Shown here piece after piece: positions 1-6,145 of a DNA stretch of 13,992 nucleotides (positions are counted from its first letter, which is position 1; each line of letters opens with the position of its first letter). The position numbers and the translations under genes are program-made. The notes beneath the pieces were generated by a model, which saw only the letters and a list, made by a program, of their open reading frames with translations, did no database searches and was not told the DNA's origin. Source of the stretch: Anaerolineales bacterium UBA6668 (GTDB taxonomy: Bacteria > Chloroflexota > Anaerolineae > Anaerolineales > UBA6668); the NCBI GenBank assembly GCA_002455215.1, contig DKKK01000051.1, forward strand, positions 8,480 to 22,471, given 5' to 3'.

Positions 1-69
1 CGAATTTTTGCATCACAGGCAGGACAAGCTGTAGAAATGCTTTTGGTTGGTACAGACATCGTTTTATAG
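1..69 (+). CDS. possible 3' end of an upstream gene, unidentified
   Basis: The frame is open from the first base of the window to a TAG at 67-69 and would encode a 22-residue tail ending in LVGTDIVL. Its mix of residues looks like a real protein C-terminus, but it is too short to assign to a family. It is followed by an AT-rich gap before guaC, so it is probably not in the same tight operon. The open frame could be chance. Confidence 0.3.
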   Translation, partial: RIFASQAGQAVEMLLVGTDIVL

Positions 70-283
70 CTCCGAACAATTTTGAATTTTGATTTTCTAA
101 ATTTTGCTACAAAAACTGCCAAACCGTCAATCCCCTTTTTCCCAAAAAATATAGGAAAATTGTACTATTTCGATTGGTTGTAAACAGGTAAAATACGAAT
201 ACATCCGACATGAACAAAAACTAGGCTCATTCCCTCCAGAAAAAGGCGCGATTCTTGGCGGTGCTGAATACTATTTACTCTTT

Positions 284-288
284 AAGGA
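284..288 (+). promoter_or_regulatory. Shine-Dalgarno site that fixes the guaC start
   Basis: AAGGA lies eight bases before the ATG at 297. This favours that ATG over the in-frame TTG at 255, which has no comparable site and would add 14 residues not present in the family. Confidence 0.6.
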
Positions 289-296
289 AATTCTAC

Positions 297-1343
297 ATGG
301 CACACATTGACCCCACCCCCAAATTGGATTTTGACGATGTATTAATCCGTCCAAAACGCAGTACGCTTTCCAGTCGTGCAGAAGTAGATATTACAAGGTC
401 ATACCAGTTCCCCCACAACAACCACATTTGGACCGGCATCCCAATTGTTGCTTCCAATATGGACACAGTTGCAACCTTTGAAATGGCAACAGTACTGCAA
501 GAACACCAAATGCTGACCTGTATTCACAAACACTACAATATGGATGATTGGAAAACGCAGGCAAGCAAACTCCTACCCGACCATGTAGCAGTAACGATTG
601 GTTCAAGCAAGCAAGATTTTGAGCTACTTAAGAATATCTCGCAAGTGCGTCCAATTACCTTCATTTGTTTGGATATTGCCAATGGCTATTCCGAGCACTT
701 TTTAGATGCTGTCAAACGCGTACGTCAAGCCTTTGGCAATAGTATTTTGATAGCGGGCAATGTAGTCACCCGCGAAATGACCGAAGCACTGATTATTGCC
801 GGTGCAGATATTGTAAAAGTCGGGATTGGGAGTGGGTCTGCCTGTATCACCCGGCGGGTTGCTGGTGTGGGTATGCCACAACTGAGTGCCATCATAGAAT
901 GCTCGGATGCGGCGCACGGCTTAGGCGGGCATGTAATGAGCGATGGCGGTTGTCGCAACCCCGGTGATGTTGCCAAAGCGCTGGCGGCAGGCGCAGACTT
1001 TGTGATGCTGGGTGGCATGTTGGCAGGGCACGATGAAAGCGGCGGCGAAATTATTGAGCGCAATGGCAAAAAATACCGTGAATATTACGGCATGAGTAGT
1101 CATACTGCCATGCAACGCCACAGCGGCGGAAAAAGCGATTACCGAGCGAGTGAAGGCAAGCGGGTGGAACTGCCCTATCGCGGTGCGGTAAAAGACACCT
1201 TGCAAGAAATTATGGGGGGAGTACGTAGTGCCTGCACCTATGTCGGCGCACGGCGCTTGAAAGACTTGCCAAAGTGTACGACCTTTTTCATGGTGAACCG
1301 CCAAACCAATGACGTGTACAGCCGTTTTGATGCGGGCAATTAA
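297..1343 (+). CDS. guaC: GMP reductase
   Basis: NADPH-dependent GMP reductase converts GMP to IMP and ammonia in cytosolic purine salvage. The protein is 348 residues from the ATG at 297, close to the 347 of E. coli GuaC. Visible family features are FDDVLIRPKRSTL at 12-24, SNMDTV at 53-58, the phosphate/loop segment GIGSGSACITR at 176-186 with the catalytic Cys183, SDGGC at 215-219, and MLGGMLAGHDESGG at 237-250. The C-terminal segment with MQRHSGG and YRASEGK distinguishes GMP reductase from IMP dehydrogenase, as does the absence of CBS domains. The usual Pro of the GPGS loop is Ser (GSGS), a mild oddity. The gene heads a + strand run and the next gene starts 29 bases after its stop. A TAAAAT at 189-194 is a possible -10, but I see no convincing -35. 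Confidence 0.95.
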   Translation: MAHIDPTPKLDFDDVLIRPKRSTLSSRAEVDITRSYQFPHNNHIWTGIPIVASNMDTVATFEMATVLQEHQMLTCIHKHYNMDDWKTQASKLLPDHVAVTIGSSKQDFELLKNISQVRPITFICLDIANGYSEHFLDAVKRVRQAFGNSILIAGNVVTREMTEALIIAGADIVKVGIGSGSACITRRVAGVGMPQLSAIIECSDAAHGLGGHVMSDGGCRNPGDVAKALAAGADFVMLGGMLAGHDESGGEIIERNGKKYREYYGMSSHTAMQRHSGGKSDYRASEGKRVELPYRGAVKDTLQEIMGGVRSACTYVGARRLKDLPKCTTFFMVNRQTNDVYSRFDAGN

Positions 1344-1372
1344 TCACTGCTAACGCCCGTTAGTTATTGCCT

Positions 1373-2173
1373 ATGCGAAAATTTGTACTAGCACTGCTTG
1401 GCTGGAATCGTACCAGCCTGTGGCTGATGAGTGCTTTTTTGGCACTTGTCGGGCTCATCGGCTATTTTTGGTGGCCGCTACTGCAAGAATACCTGTCCTA
1501 CTACGACCCCAGCTATCCGTGGTGGATACAGATGGATTGGCTCATGCTAGGCATCTTTACCGGTATGAGCTTGCTCATCATGGCAAAAGCCGACCTGAGC
1601 AAAGACCTGTGGATTATTGGCGTTGGGTTAGTAGGTGGGCTGGTGATTGAAAGCTGGGGAACACAAACCGAGCTTTGGGTGTACTACACGCTCGAACGCC
1701 CGCCATTGTGGATCATTCCGGCTTGGCCGATTGCCAGTTTATCCATTGACCGATTGGTGCGCATTAGCCAAAACGCGCTTCCCCACCGCTTACCTATGCG
1801 TTTCTGGCAGGCGCTCTATGGGCTAACGTTTGGCGGGTTTGCCGTGCTGATGGCAATTTTTGTGTCTCCAACCTGGAATAAATCCCTAACCATTGCCGCA
1901 AGCCTGCTCGTACTCTTTCTCAGTTTGACACCCACCGACTGGCGCACCGCCGTCATCACCTTTTGGGCTGGCGCTGGGCTAGGCTATTTTTTGGAATTGT
2001 GGGGTACCACCCGTGAGTGCTGGACTTACTACACGGCAGAAACACCCCCTTTGTTTGCCGTATTGGCACACGGCATGGCGGCAGTTGCCTTCTGGCGTGC
2101 CATGCTGGTCAGCCAGCGTATCTTTCACGCGCTTGCCCAACGCCTACCTTACCGCACCACCCTTCCCGAATAA
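1373..2173 (+). CDS. polytopic membrane protein with internally duplicated W-G-T/W-Y-Y-T/P-P-L motif
   Basis: I do not recognise a named family. The 266-residue protein is very rich in Trp, Leu and aromatic residues, with about seven or eight hydrophobic segments (roughly 17-37, 53-72, 80-92, 113-130, 147-165, 171-187, 191-209, 226-247). It should be an inner-membrane protein without a cleaved signal. A motif E-x-W-G-T-x4-W-x-Y-Y-T-x3-P-P-L occurs at 93-112 and again at 208-227 with identical spacing, 115 residues apart, so the protein is probably a tandem duplication. Paired three-helix domains with Trp/Tyr/Pro motifs recall the CrtYc/CrtYd lycopene-cyclase domains, but their acidic catalytic pair is not evident, so this is only a hypothesis. 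ATG 1373 is preferred over TTG 1367. The gene lies between guaC (29-base gap) and rpe (22-base gap), probably in one transcript. Confidence 0.8.
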   Translation: MRKFVLALLGWNRTSLWLMSAFLALVGLIGYFWWPLLQEYLSYYDPSYPWWIQMDWLMLGIFTGMSLLIMAKADLSKDLWIIGVGLVGGLVIESWGTQTELWVYYTLERPPLWIIPAWPIASLSIDRLVRISQNALPHRLPMRFWQALYGLTFGGFAVLMAIFVSPTWNKSLTIAASLLVLFLSLTPTDWRTAVITFWAGAGLGYFLELWGTTRECWTYYTAETPPLFAVLAHGMAAVAFWRAMLVSQRIFHALAQRLPYRTTLPE

Positions 2174-2195
2174 AACACTCCAACAATCACAACCT

Positions 2196-2873
2196 ATGCA
2201 AAAACCGACCATTGCCCCGTCCATTCTCAGCGCCGATTTTTCTCAGCTTGGCGTACAGGTGCGCTCTGCCGCTTTAGCTGGCGCAAAATACATTCACATT
2301 GACGTGATGGATGGGCATTTTGTACCCAATCTGACCATTGGTCCGTTGGTAACAGCCGCACTCAAACCGCTGGCGCTAGAAATGGGGCTAATTTTAGATG
2401 TACATTTGATGATTGAAAAGCCGGAACTGCTCATCCCCGACTTTGCCAAAGCCGGAGCCGATATTCTCACTGTGCATGTCGAAGCTTGCCCCCACCTGCA
2501 CCGCACCTTGCAACAAATTCGTGAATTGGGAGTCAAGCCGGGAGTGGCGTTAAATCCGGCAACCATGTTGTTTGCGGTTGCCCCGGTAATGAGTATGGTG
2601 GATTACGTATTGGTGATGTCGGTCAATCCGGGCTTTGGGGGACAATCTTACATTCCCGAAAGCACTGCCCGTATTCGGCTGTTGCGCCAGATGCTGACTG
2701 AACTAAACAGCACGGCAGATTTGAGCGTGGATGGCGGGGTAAAGGTAGACAATGCCAAGATGATTGCCAATGCCGGAGCAAATGTGCTGGTGGCAGGAAG
2801 CGCCGTTTTCAATGCCAAAGCGAGCATTGCGGAAAATATGGCGCAATTTTGGCAGGCGCTTGCCAGCGAATAG
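2196..2873 (+). CDS. rpe: ribulose-phosphate 3-epimerase
   Basis: This enzyme interconverts D-ribulose 5-phosphate and D-xylulose 5-phosphate in the cytosolic pentose phosphate pathway. It is a metal-dependent TIM barrel. The 225 residues from ATG 2196 match the normal family size. Motifs run in the expected order: APSILSADF at 7-15, HIDVMDGHFVPN at 34-45, DVHLMIEKPE at 68-77, VMSVNPGFGGQ at 140-150, and SVDGGV at 177-182. Metal ligands His34, Asp36, His70 and Asp179 are all present, and Asp36 and Asp179 are the acid/base pair. The frame is open back to 2013 inside the upstream gene, but the family start is at 2196. No strong Shine-Dalgarno site is visible, so translational coupling to the membrane-protein gene 22 bases upstream is plausible. 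Confidence 0.95.
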   Translation: MQKPTIAPSILSADFSQLGVQVRSAALAGAKYIHIDVMDGHFVPNLTIGPLVTAALKPLALEMGLILDVHLMIEKPELLIPDFAKAGADILTVHVEACPHLHRTLQQIRELGVKPGVALNPATMLFAVAPVMSMVDYVLVMSVNPGFGGQSYIPESTARIRLLRQMLTELNSTADLSVDGGVKVDNAKMIANAGANVLVAGSAVFNAKASIAENMAQFWQALASE

Positions 2874-2903
2874 CTGGGGAAACGCCAATCCAGTGCCACC
2901 TTT

Positions 2904-3000
2904 TATATTCGACACAAATGGAAATTGCGCTTTTTGCTTAAGCGAAAAGGCGCAACTGGAGATTCGGCACACATGCCAACTATAACCCGTGTCGAATATA
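2904..3000. repeat. nested inverted repeat between rpe and the UPF0104 gene
   Basis: The 12-base arms TATATTCGACAC (2904-2915) and GTGTCGAATATA (2989-3000) are perfect inverted copies. Inside them is a strong hairpin at 2925-2955: 15 pairs with one G-T wobble and one bulged G around a TTAA tip. No T-run follows, so it is not a classic terminator. The right arm contains the start codon of the next gene. It could be a small non-autonomous repeat, a regulatory hairpin or a processing site. Confidence 0.65.
2961..3000 (+). repeat. dispersed repeat, copy 1
   Basis: This stretch resembles 8261-8304. Both contain GG-A/C-ACACAT-A/G-CCAA, then a short variable spacer, then ACCCGTGT-C/T-GAAT and TA at the end. 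Copy 1 overlaps the first nine codons of the following membrane-protein gene. Confidence 0.5.
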
Positions 3001-4013
3001 CTTCTGAACCAATCGTACAGCGGCAAAGATGGGTGTACTGGCTCAAATGGCTGGCGAGCGTGCTCCTGTTGGGTTGGCTCAGCTTGGGGGTGGACTGGCG
3101 CGGGCTTGCCTACGGACTTGGAAAGGAACTTCACACACTGTACCGCTGGCAAACGTTGGGCTGGCTAGGGCTTTACAGCGCTTTGTACGGGTTAAGTCTG
3201 TGGCTGAAATTGGTACGCTGGCAAAACTGGTTGCAACAAGCTGGGGTGAATTTACCCATCTCACAGGTGCGTGCCGCCTTTCTCAATGGGGTTGCGCTGA
3301 ATATTGTTGGGGTAGCTCGCATGGGGGACGTTGGGCGAGCGGCGCAACTGAGTTGGCAAGCTCCCCACTTGCTCCCGGTGGTTTCCGGCACGATCTTGCG
3401 TGAAAAATTAACCGACTTGCTGATGTTGGCTGGTTTTACCTTGACGGTGTGGCTAGGGCTGTATTCGGCACAGCTCGGGCAATTTTCAGCCGGGCTAACG
3501 GCTCAGCAATATGACCTGTTCCGACTGGGGCTTTTGGCAAGTGTGCCAGTTTGGTATGCTCTCGGCTGTGTGACGTTGCACCCGCTGGGCAAATGGTGTC
3601 AGAATATGCCGTTCATTCCGACATGGTTGAAGACTGTGCTAGGCGCATCACTCACCTTGCGGGCGTTTGCCCCACTCACTTGGTTGATTTGGCTGGTGAT
3701 GGGGGTGAGTAATGGGGTGATTTTCTTGTCTTTACAGTCGCCTTTGAGTTGGGCATTTGCGCTGTGGCTGAGTTGTGGTGTGCTGGTGGCAGGATTTTTG
3801 GCAGTGGTGGTCAGCGTAACCCCCGCCAATGTCGGTACGCACCATGCCGCCGTGATTTTCTTCCTTCAGCAGAGCGGGCTACCGCTTGCCCTTGCCCTAC
3901 CCTATGCTGTTCTAGCCCATCTTCTGCCCACTGTCCTGCCCTTGCTTTTTGCCGCAATCAATTTGCCCTTTCATCAGCCTTTTGCCCGCCCGAATCAAAA
4001 AGGCAGTGGGTAG
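2973..4013 (+). CDS. UPF0104 / lysylphosphatidylglycerol-synthase-TM-like membrane protein
   Basis: This is a 346-residue polytopic membrane protein of the LPG_synthase_TM (UPF0104) family. That family includes the flippase half of MprF and many stand-alone proteins of unsettled role in lipid or glycan handling. The family signature is visible around 112-155: FLNGVALNIVGVARMGDVGR followed by GTILREKLTDLLML. Several Leu/Trp-rich helices follow to about residue 330. There is no soluble aminoacyl-transferase domain, so it is not a full MprF. I chose ATG 2973, which has GGAG 11 bases upstream, over the TTG at 2925 that lies inside the hairpin. Its first nine codons belong to a dispersed repeat, so the start may have been gained with that element. 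The rpe stop is 99 bases upstream, so cotranscription is possible but looser than for the earlier genes. Confidence 0.85.
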   Translation: MPTITRVEYTSEPIVQRQRWVYWLKWLASVLLLGWLSLGVDWRGLAYGLGKELHTLYRWQTLGWLGLYSALYGLSLWLKLVRWQNWLQQAGVNLPISQVRAAFLNGVALNIVGVARMGDVGRAAQLSWQAPHLLPVVSGTILREKLTDLLMLAGFTLTVWLGLYSAQLGQFSAGLTAQQYDLFRLGLLASVPVWYALGCVTLHPLGKWCQNMPFIPTWLKTVLGASLTLRAFAPLTWLIWLVMGVSNGVIFLSLQSPLSWAFALWLSCGVLVAGFLAVVVSVTPANVGTHHAAVIFFLQQSGLPLALALPYAVLAHLLPTVLPLLFAAINLPFHQPFARPNQKGSG

Positions 4014-4029
4014 CCGCCCACTGCCTTTT
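3998..4029. terminator. bidirectional rho-independent terminator overlapping a stop codon
   Basis: A perfect 13-base-pair stem (AAAAGGCAGTGGG with its complement) encloses the six-base loop TAGCCG. TTTTCTTT follows on the + strand and a run of five T on the - strand. It lies between two convergent genes and serves both. The loop begins with the TAG stop of the UPF0104 gene, so the last four sense codons of that gene form the left arm. Confidence 0.9.
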
Positions 4030-4046
4030 CTTTCAAACGAGCTTAG

Positions 4047-4991
4047 TTAGCATACCTTCCAGCGTAGCTCATCACCTGCCAGCGCACGAAGCACTTCTTC
4101 GGCAATGTCTACACCAGCGCGGTCTTGGGCTTCTTCGGTCATGGCGCCGCTATGGGGGGTGGCAACTACACGGGGGTGTGTGACCAATGGGCTGGCGCCG
4201 GTGGGTTCAACTTCGAAAACGTCTAAGCCAGCACCACCGACTTTGCCACTGTTCAGGGCATCTAGCAAGGCCGCTTCGTCAATGATGCCTCCACGCGCGG
4301 CACACACAATGCGCACGCCTTTTTTCATCTTGCCAAAGGCTGTGTCGCCAAGAATGTGCTTGGTTTCGGGGGTGAGTGGCGCATGGACGGAGATAAAATC
4401 GGACTTGGCGAGTAGCTCTTCAAAGCTGACCGGCTCACAGCCGCGCTCACGCACGTTGTCTTCGTCCACATAGGGGTCATACGCGATGACATCCATGCCG
4501 AAAGCCCGAGCACGTTTGGCAACGCTTGCGCCAATACGCCCGACCGCCAACAAGCCCAGCGTCTTGCGATAGAGTTCTACCCCCATCGCTTCTTTTTTGG
4601 GCCAGCCGCCTTGCTTGATGGATACATCACTAAACGGGATGTGACGAGCTACCGAGAGTAATAACGCAAAGGTATGTTCAGCCACTGCCACGGTTGCGGC
4701 GAGCGGCGAATTGACGACTGTTACGCCCACTGCTTGGGCTGTGGGTAGGTCAATATTGTCTACTCCTACCCCCGCACGTCCGACCACCTTTAGGCGGGGG
4801 ACACCGGCTTTGAGAATATTGGGTTTTACTTTGGTGCGACTCCGCACAACCAACGCATCATAATTTCCAATTTCTGCCGCCAATTGTTCGGCAGAAATAT
4901 CAGGTTGGTAGGAAACATCGGCGCCGGCACGCAATTGTTGCACACCTTCGGCGGCAATCGAATCAGCGACAAGAATACGATAATTAGACAT
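4047..4991 (-). CDS. short-form D-3-phosphoglycerate dehydrogenase-like 2-hydroxyacid dehydrogenase
   Basis: This is an NAD-dependent D-2-hydroxyacid dehydrogenase, most like the catalytic core of SerA, which oxidises 3-phosphoglycerate to 3-phosphohydroxypyruvate at the start of serine synthesis. The order of segments is typical: RILVADSIAAEGV at 5-17, VVGRAGVGVDNID at 69-81, the Rossmann segment near 146-172 ending in YDP, and the catalytic residues Arg233 (AARGGIIDE), Glu262 (FEVEP) and His280 (TPHSGA). At 314 residues it lacks the ASB and ACT regulatory domains, so feedback by serine through ACT is not expected. The first Gly of the dinucleotide GxGxxG motif is Ala (A149-V-G-R-I-G154). 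Related substrates such as glyoxylate or hydroxypyruvate cannot be excluded. No clear Shine-Dalgarno site precedes its ATG. Confidence 0.85.
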   Translation of the reverse strand: MSNYRILVADSIAAEGVQQLRAGADVSYQPDISAEQLAAEIGNYDALVVRSRTKVKPNILKAGVPRLKVVGRAGVGVDNIDLPTAQAVGVTVVNSPLAATVAVAEHTFALLLSVARHIPFSDVSIKQGGWPKKEAMGVELYRKTLGLLAVGRIGASVAKRARAFGMDVIAYDPYVDEDNVRERGCEPVSFEELLAKSDFISVHAPLTPETKHILGDTAFGKMKKGVRIVCAARGGIIDEAALLDALNSGKVGGAGLDVFEVEPTGASPLVTHPRVVATPHSGAMTEEAQDRAGVDIAEEVLRALAGDELRWKVC

Positions 4992-5122
4992 AATTTTTAT
5001 AGATGAGAAAGTTTAATTAAATTTTTCGAGCTTGCCCTGTAAGGACTGTACTCGGAATTTACGAAGGGAAAAACACCAAGCGCTCTGAAAGGTTGCTCAC
5101 GGATGGTCGATTCTGAAAAATA

Positions 5123-6010
5123 TTACGAATCAGGCTTCACCACCCATTCCGAACGGTTGAAACCCAACAACTCGCTGATGCCAACGCCACCTAAAATTAG
5201 CCCGGCGCCAATCCACTGTACGAAGCGAAGTGCTTCGCGCAAAAACAGTGCCGAAAAGAACAATGCAGAGAGTGGCTCCAGATAGCCCAATATCGCCACG
5301 GTTTGCACGGGCAGTTCACCAATGGAAGAAAAGTACAGGTAACAACCAATGCCAGTATTGACCACACCTAAAAACAGCACAGGTAGGATATTGCTGGCGG
5401 GAATGTGCAAAGAAAAGCCCTGCCGAAACACGACAAACACGGCGACTGTCACAAAGCTTGCGACCAACTGCCACATTGGGTTTTCCAAGCCGGTGATGGT
5501 TCGGGCTTTTTTGTTAAAAATCACCATCAATGCGTAGGTCACAGCAGAAAGCATAGCAAAGCCAAGTCCCCATGTGATTTGACCGCTAATCAGGGCGGTT
5601 TGATTCACTAAAAATATACCTATCAGGACTGCCCAAAAGCCAAAGAACTTGACAATGGTGATTTTTTCTTTAAAGACAAGCGGTGATATCAGCATAACAA
5701 GCACCGGACCGCAATAATACGCCAAAGTTGCCACGCTCACACCAATTTGGCGGTAAGCTTCAAATAAAAACATCCAACTTGCGCCCATCGAAATGCCGGA
5801 GAGCAGTAAATAAATGGAGTCTGACCAAACGCGCCCAAATGTCAGTGGTTGCCTGGTAACCATAAAGATTAGCGTCAGAAAGAGCGTGCCAATAAAGGTA
5901 CGAGTTAATACAATTTCATAGCTATTGAGTGTAATGAAACTTGCAACGATCCCATTTGTGCCAAACAAAAATAAAGCGACAATGTATTTTAGTGTAGCGA
6001 GTTTTTTCAT
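5123..6010 (-). CDS. EamA-family (DMT superfamily) transporter
   Basis: This is a 295-residue inner-membrane protein with about ten hydrophobic segments arranged as two five-helix EamA halves, the usual drug/metabolite transporter layout. The second half carries the characteristic EPLSALFFSALFLREAL stretch near 245-261, and the first half has a matching YYCGPVLVMLISPLVFKE at 98-115. Substrate cannot be told; relatives export amino acids, nucleosides or other small metabolites. The stop is 131 bases from the dehydrogenase start, so an operon with it is possible but not tight. The gene is clearly more AT-rich than its neighbours: the line 5881-5940 is about 35% GC by hand count, against about 57% for 6421-6480 in the divergent gene. 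This hints at acquisition from elsewhere. Confidence 0.9.
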   Translation of the reverse strand: MKKLATLKYIVALFLFGTNGIVASFITLNSYEIVLTRTFIGTLFLTLIFMVTRQPLTFGRVWSDSIYLLLSGISMGASWMFLFEAYRQIGVSVATLAYYCGPVLVMLISPLVFKEKITIVKFFGFWAVLIGIFLVNQTALISGQITWGLGFAMLSAVTYALMVIFNKKARTITGLENPMWQLVASFVTVAVFVVFRQGFSLHIPASNILPVLFLGVVNTGIGCYLYFSSIGELPVQTVAILGYLEPLSALFFSALFLREALRFVQWIGAGLILGGVGISELLGFNRSEWVVKPDS

Positions 6011-6041
6011 TGGTTTCTGTAGACTAGTTGCAAGACGCGAA

Positions 6042-6047
6042 ATTATA
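6042..6047 (-). promoter_or_regulatory. candidate -10 box of the EamA gene
   Basis: The minus strand reads TATAAT here, about 31 bases before the ATG. The -35 region at standard spacing is GAAATG, a weak match. The gap 6011-6145 is a divergent promoter region shared with the stress-protein gene. Confidence 0.5.
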
Positions 6048-6133
6048 CCGTAAATTCAACAGCCCATTTCATAGTAAACTGCACAAAATTTTGGGTAAGA
6101 ATTTGGGAAAACCGCAAGAGCAAAGTTTTCGAG

Positions 6134-6139
6134 TATAAT
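6134..6139 (+). promoter_or_regulatory. -10 box consistent with a leaderless mRNA
   Basis: A perfect TATAAT ends six bases before the ATG at 6146. The transcript would therefore begin at or within a base or two of the start codon. No Shine-Dalgarno sequence and no good -35 hexamer are visible, which fits a leaderless gene but does not prove it. Confidence 0.6.
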
Positions 6140-6145
6140 TAACCT

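Noticed and set aside
2013..2195. 61-codon N-terminal extension of rpe
   Set aside because: It overlaps the upstream membrane-protein gene, and the epimerase family begins at the ATG at 2196.
2925..2955. Terminator after rpe
   Set aside because: The hairpin is strong but has no following T-run on the + strand, so a rho-independent terminator is not supported.
2703..3152. 149-codon minus-strand frame across the end of rpe and the inverted repeat
   Set aside because: It is antisense to rpe and to the UPF0104 gene, has no family features, and part of it is simply the dispersed repeat read in frame.
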